From: Deltaproteobacteria bacterium UBA5754 | GTDB taxonomy: Bacteria; Desulfobacterota; Dissulfuribacteria; Dissulfuribacterales; UBA5754 | Direction: 5' to 3' | Length of the DNA: 29,139 bases | Assembly: GCA_002419025.1 (NCBI GenBank) | Contig: DIFG01000040.1 | Location: 1 to 29,139 of the forward strand | Shown here: positions 22,628 through 29,074 of the stretch, one piece after another | Layout of the letters: every line of letters begins with the position of its first letter | Position numbering within the stretch: the stretch's first letter is position 1 | Notes under the pieces: model-generated | The model's database searches: none | Told to the model about the DNA's origin: nothing | Seen by the model: the letters and a program-made list of their open reading frames with translations, nothing else | Made by a program: the position numbers and the translations under genes

Positions 22628-23652
22628 GCGAGACTCACTTCATGGACCAGATCCACGAGAAATTTGGCCTTTTCCGGCGGGCACTCGGGAAGGATCCCGT
22701 GCCCCAGGTTGAAGATATGGGCCTTTGCGGATCGACCTTGGCAAAGGATGGATTCCACCCGTTCCCTGAGGCCCTTTTCCGGCAGAAACAGGGCGCAGGG
22801 GTCGAGATTCCCCTGGAGGACCACGTCGGACCCGATCCGGTTGACGGCCTCGGCGATGTCCGTGCGCCAGTCAAGCCCGATCACGTCGGCTCGAGCCGCC
22901 CTTACCAGGTCGAGGAGGTGGCCGCCGTTGAAAACAAAGGAGATCCGGGGCGCGCCACGATCCGATAGGGCCTCAAGGATACGGTGCATAGAGGGGAGAA
23001 CGAATGCCTCGTAGTCCTGCCTGGTGAGGACCCCGGCCCAGGTGTCGAAGATCTGGACGGCCTGGACCCCCGCATCGATCTGTGCGGAAAGATAGAGAAT
23101 CGTCGCATCGGTGAGATGATCCATGAGACGACGAAAGAGGCCGGGGGCCTCGTACATCATCCTCTTCGTATGGGCGAAGGCCTTGGAGCCTCCCCCCTCG
23201 ACGAGATAGGTGGCAAGGGTGAATGGGGCCCCGGCAAAACCGATGAGCGGGACCTTGCCCTCGAGTTCGCGTCTCAGGATCCGGATCGTATCAAGGACAA
23301 AGGGGAGGTCCTCCTCGGGTGAGATGGGCCGAAGGACGGCCACCGCCTCCTCCGACCGGACGGTCGGTGAAAGGAGTGGTCCTTTGCCCTCGGAGAAGGC
23401 AAGCTCTATCCCCATGGGTTCGAGGGGGATGAGGATATCGGAGAAGAGGATAGCCGCATCCACGCCCAGGATGTCCACGGGCTGGATGGTGACCGTCGCG
23501 GCAAGCTCCGGGGTCTTGCAAAGGGTCAGGAAGTCGAACCTTTCCCGGACCTCCTGGTAAGCAGGCAGATAACGTCCGGCCTGGCGCATGAGCCAGACCG
23601 GGACAGGACGCACCGCCTCTCCGGCGCAGGCCCGGAGGAATCCGTCACGCAT
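22624..23652 (-). CDS. hemE: Uroporphyrinogen decarboxylase
   Basis: A 342-residue cytoplasmic enzyme converting uroporphyrinogen III to coproporphyrinogen III. PVWLMRQAGRYLPAYQEVR near the N-terminus is the signature with the substrate-binding arginines. It is followed by DAAILFSDILIPLEPMG, and by GFAGAPFTLATYLVEG further on. The start at 23652 has AAGGA upstream and family length. The frame continues upstream to 23787 through the palindromic element, and that extension is rejected. It is the first gene of the hemE-hemH-hemG-reductase run. Confidence 0.96.
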   Translation of the reverse strand: MRDGFLRACAGEAVRPVPVWLMRQAGRYLPAYQEVRERFDFLTLCKTPELAATVTIQPVDILGVDAAILFSDILIPLEPMGIELAFSEGKGPLLSPTVRSEEAVAVLRPISPEEDLPFVLDTIRILRRELEGKVPLIGFAGAPFTLATYLVEGGGSKAFAHTKRMMYEAPGLFRRLMDHLTDATILYLSAQIDAGVQAVQIFDTWAGVLTRQDYEAFVLPSMHRILEALSDRGAPRISFVFNGGHLLDLVRAARADVIGLDWRTDIAEAVNRIGSDVVLQGNLDPCALFLPEKGLRERVESILCQGRSAKAHIFNLGHGILPECPPEKAKFLVDLVHEVSLA

Positions 23653-23698
23653 GTTTTTGTGTCCTTCTCTTGCGCACCCTGGAACCTGAATCCGTGGA

Positions 23699-23810
23699 CC
23701 GACGGCCAGGGTATTTGTGGAGTGAGGCGCCCATGGACGGGCGCCGTCGGCAAATCCGCCCCAATGGACAGGGGCTATTTGCCGCACGGAACAAATACCC
23801 CGGCCGTCGG
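23699..23810. repeat. 112-bp nested palindrome between the radical SAM gene and hemE
   Basis: Outer arms of 20 bp (23699-23718 and 23791-23810, one mismatch) enclose two hairpins. Hairpin A is GGCGCCC/GGGCGCC (23726-23745) with loop ATGGAC. Hairpin B is GGCAAAT/ATTTGCC plus GCCCC/GGGGC (23749-23783) with loop AATGGACA. The two loops share ATGGAC, and the motif GCCGTCGGC recurs at 23743-23751 and 23803-23811. It could be a MITE-like insertion or a structured leader for hemE, and would form a three-way junction as RNA or a cruciform as DNA. Confidence 0.75.
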
Positions 23811-23853
23811 CTTATGCTGTGAAATCGAAAGGTTGAATGCATATCTCACGAAT

Positions 23854-24918
23854 TCAGGCAGAAGAGATCCGCCTCGGGACATACGAACAAAAAGGCTCCT
23901 CGCCGAGATAGTCCCCGCTCACGGCGTAGGCCCTGGCCCGGCAGCCCCCGCAGACCCGGACATACTCGCAGACCCCGCACCGGCCCTTGTAGGAGGAGAA
24001 ATCCCGAAGCTCCTTGAAGAGCGGGCTCTCTTCCCAGATCTCACGAATGGTGTGGGTGCGTATGTTCCCGGCGGGAAGCGGGAAATAGCTGCAGGGCAGG
24101 ACGTTTCCGTCCACGTCGATGAAGGCGATGAGCTGGCCGGCCAGACACCCTTTGGCGCCTCCGGTCGAAAACTTGAGTGTACGGGGCTGGACCGTGGTCC
24201 CATCCTCCTTGGCCCGCTGGAGGCGGATGCGGTAGTAGTGGGGGGCGCAGGTCGGACGGACGAGGAGTTCGTCCTCCGCCTTTTCCATCTGATAGTGCCA
24301 GTCAAGGATCTCTTCGTATGCATCAGGGGAGATGAGCTCGGACATGATCTCCTCACCCCTTCCCGTGGGAACGATCATGAAAAGATACCAGGCAGTGGCC
24401 CCGAGTTCCTTGGCGAGCCGGTAAACACGAGGGATCTCTTCTTGGTTGCGCTTTGTAAATGAGGAGTTGATAAGAAACGGGATCCCGTGCTCCCGAAAAA
24501 GGCGGGCCGCGTTCGTGGTCCCGGCAAAGGCACCGGGCTGCCCCCGGAAGTCGTCGTGGATCTGGGCGGTCGATCCGTCGAGGCTAAGAGACACCATCCG
24601 AATGCCGGAAGCGAGGATCTCTTGGCAGACATCCGAGGTGACAAGGGTCCCGTTGGTCGCAAGGCACATGCGAAGGCCCTTTTCCTGACCGTGGCGGGCC
24701 AGCACCGGCCAATCTGACCGGAGAAGGGGCTCGCCTCCGGAGAGGACCACGACGGGTTTGGCAAAACCCGCGATGTCGTCCAGGATCCGGATGCCTTCCT
24801 CCGTGGAGAAATCCGGGTGGTCCTTGACATCGAGTTCGGAAGAAGATCGGCAGTGGACGCAGTGTAGGTTACAGCGCCGCGTGATCTCCCATGCAAGCCA
24901 TTTGAGCTCGAATTCCAT
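23854..24918 (-). CDS. Radical SAM/SPASM protein, NirJ/AhbD-like
   Basis: A 354-residue iron-sulfur enzyme. The radical SAM cluster motif is CNLHCVHC (C16, C20, C23), and the SAM-binding GGEP appears in VVLSGGEPLLR. The C-terminal SPASM-type cysteine set includes GCLAG, LPCSYF, CGVCEYVRVCGGC and a terminal PFC. Members of the NirJ/AhbC/AhbD group modify heme side chains in the siroheme-dependent and heme d1 pathways; AhbD decarboxylates iron-coproporphyrin III to heme. The segment PTGRGEE also occurs in that group as I recall it. Its position upstream of hemE-hemH-hemG supports tetrapyrrole work. Other SPASM proteins act on peptides, so the substrate remains open. No strong ribosome site is visible. 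Confidence 0.82.
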   Translation of the reverse strand: MEFELKWLAWEITRRCNLHCVHCRSSSELDVKDHPDFSTEEGIRILDDIAGFAKPVVVLSGGEPLLRSDWPVLARHGQEKGLRMCLATNGTLVTSDVCQEILASGIRMVSLSLDGSTAQIHDDFRGQPGAFAGTTNAARLFREHGIPFLINSSFTKRNQEEIPRVYRLAKELGATAWYLFMIVPTGRGEEIMSELISPDAYEEILDWHYQMEKAEDELLVRPTCAPHYYRIRLQRAKEDGTTVQPRTLKFSTGGAKGCLAGQLIAFIDVDGNVLPCSYFPLPAGNIRTHTIREIWEESPLFKELRDFSSYKGRCGVCEYVRVCGGCRARAYAVSGDYLGEEPFCSYVPRRISSA

Positions 24919-25175
24919 GAGCTGCTATCTACCATCGCCCAAGGCAAATGACAATCGGAAGGAGCGATTGATAGGGCCTTACTCCCTTTCCATTCGGCGA
25001 TCCCGCGCTGGCGGTCGTCCTGGACGAAGATCACAAAGCGGTACTGGATACCGCTGTCATGGCCCTGGCGGTCGGGCGTGGTCAGGTCGTGAAATGGCTA
25101 TCAGCCCCCTTTTCTTTTCAAACCGCCCCAAAGGACGCAATAACCAGCCCGCCGGAGACGCCCTTCCCCGTCCGC
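24919..25175. other. Intergenic region without a recognisable gene
   Basis: This 257-bp region lies between the radical SAM start and the stop of the PEP-CTERM gene. A plus-strand frame reads ALAVVLDEDHKAVLDTAVMALAV and looks protein-like for ~35 codons but lacks a good start and runs into the antisense of the next gene; it may be a gene remnant. No clear promoter or terminator was seen. Confidence 0.35.
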
Positions 25176-25817
25176 CTATCTCTTTCCGAACCTGCGTCGA
25201 ATGATCGGAAACGCGACAAGCCCCGACCCAAAGAGCATGATGGTCGCAGGCTCAGGGACAGGGGCGGGATTTGGATTGTTGATGAATGCCTCGCTGTATT
25301 GTCCTTCGGGTCCAATACCCTGGACGTGGAGACCTACACGGATGGTTCCATCATTGATGTGCGCGATCACTTGATCAAAGCTTACAGGACTGTTGAAGAG
25401 GATTCCAAGCATCTCCCCGGGGTTGATGCCTTTTTGAACAGAAGGATTATCAGAGTCGGCGCTGAAGTCCGCTGTAAAGGAATAGGGACCGCCGCCTGGC
25501 AGATCTGGCGGGGTTGCCGGGGTATCGAAAAGGACGGTATCTCCCGGGTAATAGACGAAATCCATAGAGTTCAGTATCCCAACGTCATCGAAATAGATAT
25601 CCGTAATGGAAGATTCAATGGGCCCCAGGTTCTGGAACTGGAAAAGTATGGCCCCCAGACCCTGATCCGTGACATCCACGAAAAGCTGGCCTTCGATCAC
25701 CTGGGGCGCGTTGTCTTCAATAACGTAAAAACCGAAGGGAATGGCCCGGGCATCGTCCGCCTGAGCCAGGGTGAGGGCCGCAGCCAAGGCCAAACATGAT
25801 GTAATGACTTTATTCAT
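25176..25817 (-). CDS. PEP-CTERM sorting-domain exported protein
   Basis: A 213-residue secreted protein of unknown function. It has an N-terminal signal peptide (MNKVITSCLALAAALTL, with likely cleavage after ADDARA). A beta-rich, acidic middle resembles other short PEP-CTERM proteins. The C-terminal sorting signal is VPEPATIMLFGSGLVAF followed by RRRFGKR. Exosortase (EpsH/XrtA) recognises this tail and processes the protein at the membrane, usually in bacteria that make an extracellular polysaccharide. The start at 25817 is preceded by GGAGGAA eight nt upstream. A sigma-54 promoter lies just upstream. No exosortase gene is in the window. Confidence 0.92.
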   Translation of the reverse strand: MNKVITSCLALAAALTLAQADDARAIPFGFYVIEDNAPQVIEGQLFVDVTDQGLGAILFQFQNLGPIESSITDIYFDDVGILNSMDFVYYPGDTVLFDTPATPPDLPGGGPYSFTADFSADSDNPSVQKGINPGEMLGILFNSPVSFDQVIAHINDGTIRVGLHVQGIGPEGQYSEAFINNPNPAPVPEPATIMLFGSGLVAFPIIRRRFGKR

Positions 25818-26081
25818 AATGGATTCCTCCACTGCCATTTTTCATCCTTAGCCCGCTAAATGCAATTTATATGCCATATTTTAAAGTAAAAAAGAGAGAA
25901 AAAGGCCTTCTTAGGCAAAAATTTCATCAACACACGACCAAAGAGAAAACTTTTTCTTAAAAGGGAAAAGAATTTCCTTTCTCTTCGGGCAATCAGCAAG
26001 GATTACGCAGGATGCGGTGAACAAAGAGAACCCATCGGTCGAGATAGGTGCGGTTCATTCCTCACCGCGCCCTATGGGGCC
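25818..26081. other. AT-rich intergenic region
   Basis: The left part holds the ribosome site and sigma-54 promoter of the PEP-CTERM gene. The rest (about 25880-26000) is A/T- and purine-rich, with no gene. A short GCCT/AGGC stem beside an A-run (about 25903-25920) could be a weak terminator on the minus strand, upstream of the promoter. Confidence 0.4.
25861..25876 (-). promoter_or_regulatory. Sigma-54 (RpoN) promoter of the PEP-CTERM gene
   Basis: On the minus strand TGGCATATAAATTGCA matches the -24/-12 consensus, with the invariant GG and GC separated by exactly 10 nt. It would start transcription about 33 nt before the ATG at 25817. PEP-CTERM genes in several bacteria are controlled by the PrsK/PrsR two-component pair through RpoN, which fits. 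Confidence 0.75.
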
Positions 26082-26107
26082 TACGTGGCATGGATACGTG
26101 GCATGGA
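26082..26107. repeat. 13-bp tandem duplication
   Basis: TACGTGGCATGGA occurs twice back to back (26082-26094, 26095-26107), directly abutting the hemerythrin remnant. It may mark the junction of a rearrangement. Confidence 0.7.
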
Positions 26108-26164
26108 ATGGTCATGTCATGGCTGCACCGGTCAGCCTTCCTCTCCTCTCATCCTGGCGTAGAG
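26108..26164 (-). pseudogene. Decayed 3' fragment of a bacteriohemerythrin gene
   Basis: 26108-26140 matches 26883-26915 (31 of 33), which is the 3' end of the intact hemerythrin gene and a few bases beyond it. 26136-26164 matches 27011-27039 (28 of 29), about 95 bp further inside that gene. In this copy the two pieces are fused, so it is a partial duplicate with an internal deletion. In translation it still reads YARMRGEEG, against YARLRGEEG in the intact protein. It lies just upstream of the toxin-antitoxin promoter. Confidence 0.75.
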
Positions 26165-26178
26165 AAAGCAGGTCCCTG

Positions 26179-26206
26179 TTGACTTCGATCCCGATAGCGG
26201 TAATAC
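26179..26206 (+). promoter_or_regulatory. Promoter of the toxin-antitoxin pair
   Basis: TTGACT (26179-26184), a 16-nt spacer and TAATAC (26201-26206) form a good sigma-70-type promoter about 33 nt before the antitoxin ATG. Confidence 0.6.
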
Positions 26207-26223
26207 TCTTACTTGTAATACCG
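26198..26223 (+). promoter_or_regulatory. Candidate antitoxin operator
   Basis: CGGTAATAC (26198-26206) and GTAATACCG (26215-26223) form an inverted repeat with one mismatch that overlaps the -10 box. This is where an AbrB-type antitoxin, alone or with its toxin, would bind to repress its own operon. Confidence 0.5.
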
Positions 26224-26239
26224 TTATGGGGAGGGCAGG

Positions 26240-26461
26240 ATGAGGGTCACCACGAAAGGACAGGTAACGATCCCGCTCGATATTAGGGAGAAGTTCGGCC
26301 TTCTGCCGGGCACGGACGTGAAGTTCGTGGTGGACGGGGATTCCGTCCGCATTGTTCCCGCCCAGGAAGGCTCGCGGGGTAGCCGCATCATCGAGCATCT
26401 GCGGGGGAGGGCCACTGTCGGCATGTCAACCGACGAGATCATGGCCCTCACCAGGGAGTAG
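26240..26461 (+). CDS. AbrB/MazE-type antitoxin (VapB)
   Basis: A 73-residue protein with a SpoVT/AbrB swapped-hairpin DNA-binding domain, MRVTTKGQVTIPLDIREKFG, followed by the second strand pair VKFVVDGDSVRIVP. The C-terminal ~25 residues (HLRGRATVGMSTDEIMALTRE) have the short helical form that wraps a PIN toxin. The ribosome site GGGGAGGGCAGG is strong. It should neutralise the PIN toxin encoded next and repress the shared promoter. Confidence 0.92.
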   Translation: MRVTTKGQVTIPLDIREKFGLLPGTDVKFVVDGDSVRIVPAQEGSRGSRIIEHLRGRATVGMSTDEIMALTRE

Positions 26462-26478
26462 GCGTCATCGTCACTCTG

Positions 26479-26868
26479 GTGGACAGCAACGTCCTTCTCG
26501 ACGTCCTGACCGATGACGAGAACTGGTTCGGCTGGTCGGCGGCTGCCCTGTCCAGATGTGCAGAGGAGGGGGCGTTGGCCATCAACCCCCTCATCTACGC
26601 GGAGGTGTCCGTGGGCTTCGACGCCGTCGAGGATCTGGAAGCCGCCCTTTCTCCGGAGATATTCCACAGGGTTCCCCTTCCCTGGGAGGCCGCTTTTCTC
26701 TCGGGGAAGGCCTTCCTCAAATACCGCAGAGGCAAGGGGTCCAGGGCATCTCCCCTCCCCGATTTCTACATCGGCGCCCACGCAGCGGTAAGCGGGTTTC
26801 GTCTGCTCACGCGGGATGCGTCGAGATACCGCACCTACTTCCCGACGCTGGAGTTGGTGGCGCCATGA
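26479..26868 (+). CDS. PIN-domain ribonuclease toxin (VapC)
   Basis: A PIN-domain protein, 129 residues from a GTG at 26479. The acidic active-site residues are visible: D in VDSNVLLDVL at the very start, E in NPLIYAEVS, D in LPDFYIGAHA and D in LLTRDASRY. VapC toxins cut tRNA or rRNA and are held inactive by the co-encoded antitoxin. The annotated start is doubtful. Family members usually have 3-5 residues before the first catalytic Asp, and here the frame upstream reads VIVTLVDSN with GTC (26464) and ATC (26467) but no ATG. GGGAG at 26454-26458 is spaced correctly for the ATC and too far from the GTG. A rare ATC start is therefore possible. Confidence 0.88.
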   Translation: MDSNVLLDVLTDDENWFGWSAAALSRCAEEGALAINPLIYAEVSVGFDAVEDLEAALSPEIFHRVPLPWEAAFLSGKAFLKYRRGKGSRASPLPDFYIGAHAAVSGFRLLTRDASRYRTYFPTLELVAP

Positions 26869-26886
26869 ACCAGGGGGCCTGGATGG

Positions 26887-27315
26887 TCATGTCATGGCTG
26901 CATCGGTCAGCTTTCTGAAGTAGGGCTCGCATCGCTTGTCCACGTCAAGGATGTGATTGGAGAGCCAGTCCTCGATAAATTTACCCACATCTACGCCCGA
27001 TGTGGCGCCCCCTTCCTCTCCTCTCAGCCTGGCGTAGAGGTGGAAGACCTCGTCCACGAGCTCTTCGTGTATCCTCATGTGCTCGCGGAGTTCCACCTCG
27101 GGATAGCCGGCGAGCTTCATGTATTTTTCCTCTGAGCCGAAGTGGTGCTCAGCGTACACGATGAGGCGGTTGAGGGTGGGGAAAAAGTCCTTGATACCCC
27201 TTTTGTCCTCCAGGTTCTCGTAAAATTCATTGACGATCAAAAAAAGCTCCTTGTGCTCCGCATCCACGATCGGAGATCCGACACTATAACGATCACTCCA
27301 GGAAAGATAAGTCAT
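26887..27315 (-). CDS. Bacteriohemerythrin
   Basis: A 142-residue four-helix O2-binding di-iron protein. Iron ligands are visible in order: H21 (IVDAEHKE), H58 and E62 (EHHFGSEE), H79 and H83 (REHMRIHEE), and the C-terminal HxxxxD in SNHILDVD. Such proteins carry, store or sense oxygen in microaerophiles and anaerobes. The start at 27315 has GAGG nine nt upstream; the longer start at 27342 has no ribosome site. It is divergent from rubrerythrin and convergent with the PIN toxin gene, only 18 nt away. Part of its 3' end is duplicated at 26108-26164. Confidence 0.94.
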   Translation of the reverse strand: MTYLSWSDRYSVGSPIVDAEHKELFLIVNEFYENLEDKRGIKDFFPTLNRLIVYAEHHFGSEEKYMKLAGYPEVELREHMRIHEELVDEVFHLYARLRGEEGGATSGVDVGKFIEDWLSNHILDVDKRCEPYFRKLTDAAMT

Positions 27316-27461
27316 GGCCCTTTTCCTCTTTTGAACCGACATTTCATGTTATTATTTCGGCGCATTCTACGGGATTCGTAAATCAGGACGGTTTCCCGCT
27401 GATTTGCCTTTCCCTGCTCTCTCGGTTAGTAAAGGTTGAAAAGCTTTCAGGAGGCGCACAA
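27316..27461. promoter_or_regulatory. Divergent hemerythrin/rubrerythrin promoter region
   Basis: A 146-bp region serves both genes. A TGAAAAGCTTTCA near-palindrome (about 27438-27450) sits just before the rubrerythrin ribosome site. I could not identify confident -35/-10 boxes. Confidence 0.35.
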
Positions 27462-27956
27462 ATGTCCAAGACCGAAAAGGATCTCCGCGAGGCCTTTGCC
27501 GGGGAGTCACAGGCGAACCGCAGGTATCTTGCCTTTGCAAAGCAGGCGGACAAGGAAGGGCTCACCCAGGTCGCCCGCATATTTCGGGCCGCGGCCGAGG
27601 CCGAGACCGTGCATGCCCACGCCCATCTGAGGGTGCTGGGCGGTGTGAAGGACACGGCATCAAACCTCAAGGAGGCCATCTCCGGCGAGACCTACGAGTT
27701 CAAGACGATGTATCCGGCCATGATCGAGGATGCCCGGGCCGAGGGGAACAAGGCCGCTGAGCGGACCTTCACCTTTGCAAACGAGGTGGAGAAGATCCAT
27801 GCCGCCCTTTTCGAAAAGGCCTTGGAGAAAATGGGCGCCCTCGAGGTAACGGACGTCCATGTCTGTGCGACCTGCGGGTACACCGTGGAAGGGGCCCCGC
27901 CCGAGAGATGCCCTGTCTGCGGGGCCAACAGCAAGGCCTTTTTCAGGGTCGACTAA
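27462..27956 (+). CDS. rbr: Rubrerythrin
   Basis: A 164-residue non-heme iron peroxidase that reduces H2O2 in anaerobes. The N-terminal ferritin-like di-iron domain (about 1-130) contains FAGESQANRRYLAFA and AAEAETVHAHAH with its ExxH ligands. The C-terminal rubredoxin-like knuckles are CATCGY and CPVCGA, which bind one iron. AGGAGG precedes the start. It is paired divergently with bacteriohemerythrin, making a small oxygen and peroxide response locus. Length is slightly shorter than the classical ~190 aa form but all domains are present. Confidence 0.96.
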   Translation: MSKTEKDLREAFAGESQANRRYLAFAKQADKEGLTQVARIFRAAAEAETVHAHAHLRVLGGVKDTASNLKEAISGETYEFKTMYPAMIEDARAEGNKAAERTFTFANEVEKIHAALFEKALEKMGALEVTDVHVCATCGYTVEGAPPERCPVCGANSKAFFRVD

Positions 27957-27986
27957 AGGTCTGAGACAAAGGCCGCCTCCGTATCC

Positions 27987-29066
27987 ATGACCGTCGTCCT
28001 CCAGGGAGACTGGGTCCTCTCTCGAGTCAGGGAGATGAAAGACGCACTCGGTTCGCCGGAGATCCCCCCGAACGGATGCGTCACCCTGGATGCCACCAGG
28101 GTGACTTCTCTTGACACTGCAGGGGCGTGGCTCCTTGTAAAGGTCATTCGCGGCATCGAATCCCGTGGGGCCTCCGTGACACTTACGGGGCTCACCGGAG
28201 AACGGGCGGCCCTTTTCGAACTCGTCTCAGGCACGAAGGACAAGGGCATTCCGCCGGAGCATGGCAAGAGAATGGGCCTTTTCGAGGCGGTCGGAAAAAA
28301 CGCCGTCTCCAAGCTCGTCACGGCCGCATCCATCCTCTCATTTGTCGGAGACACCTCCATCTCCGCGCTCCGGCTCCTCGCAACCCCCGGGCGCATCCCC
28401 TTTCGGGCGATTGCAGCCAACATCCAGCGCACCGGTCTGGATGCCGTCCCCATCGTGGGGCTCCTCTCCTTTCTCATGGGATTCGTGATCGCCTACCAGG
28501 GCGGGGTCCTTCTTCAGATCTACGGGGCACAGATCTTCGCAGCCGATCTCGTGGTCTTATCCATCCTTCGGGAGATCGGACCCCTCATCACGGCCATCAT
28601 CGCCGCGGGAAGAAGTGGTTCCGCATTCACGGCCCAGATCGGGACCATGAAGGTCACGGAGGAGATCGACGCCATGAGGAGCATGGGACTCTCCCCCCTG
28701 AATCGGCTCGTCCTTCCCAAGATCGCCGCCCTCGTGATCTCCCTTCCGCTCCTGACGGTCCTCTCTGACGCAGTGGGAATCGCCGGTGGGATCTTTATGG
28801 CCGATGTCATGTTCGGCATCGGGCCCGCCGCCTTCATCGAACGGGCGACCGAAAGCGCCTCCCTATCCACCTTTCTCCTCGGCCTCGTCAAGACACCGGT
28901 CTTCGCCGGACTCATCGCCGTCGTAGGCTGTTACCAGGGCCTCCTCGTCACAGGAGGCGCGGAAAGCGTGGGCCGCCGGACCACGGTGAGCGTAGTCCAG
29001 TCCATCTTCCTCGTTATCGTGACGGACGCGGCATTCTCCGTGGTCTTCAGCAAACTCGGCATATGA
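27987..29066 (+). CDS. mlaE: STAS-MlaE ABC transporter permease
   Basis: A 359-residue inner-membrane permease of the MlaE/YrbE family, fused to an N-terminal STAS-like domain (about 1-90, with VTLDATRVTSLDTAGAWLL). The permease part has the family motifs GFVIAYQGGVLLQIYGA, LREIGPLITAIIAAGRSGSA and EIDAMRSMG, with five or six TM helices. Mla systems move phospholipids between the inner and outer membrane; the ATPase (MlaF) and MlaD genes would be expected just beyond the window. It lies 30 nt after rubrerythrin with a poor ribosome site, so its start is less certain. Confidence 0.92.
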   Translation: MTVVLQGDWVLSRVREMKDALGSPEIPPNGCVTLDATRVTSLDTAGAWLLVKVIRGIESRGASVTLTGLTGERAALFELVSGTKDKGIPPEHGKRMGLFEAVGKNAVSKLVTAASILSFVGDTSISALRLLATPGRIPFRAIAANIQRTGLDAVPIVGLLSFLMGFVIAYQGGVLLQIYGAQIFAADLVVLSILREIGPLITAIIAAGRSGSAFTAQIGTMKVTEEIDAMRSMGLSPLNRLVLPKIAALVISLPLLTVLSDAVGIAGGIFMADVMFGIGPAAFIERATESASLSTFLLGLVKTPVFAGLIAVVGCYQGLLVTGGAESVGRRTTVSVVQSIFLVIVTDAAFSVVFSKLGI

Positions 29067-29074
29067 TCCCGCTG

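Noticed and set aside
25059..25799. Plus-strand frame of 246 codons opposite the PEP-CTERM gene
   Set aside because: The minus-strand gene has a signal peptide, sorting signal, ribosome site and promoter. Only the first ~35 codons of the plus frame look protein-like, noted as a possible remnant.
25903..25920. Intrinsic terminator
   Set aside because: The stem is only 4 bp and no gene ends nearby on the relevant strand; mentioned only within the intergenic entry.
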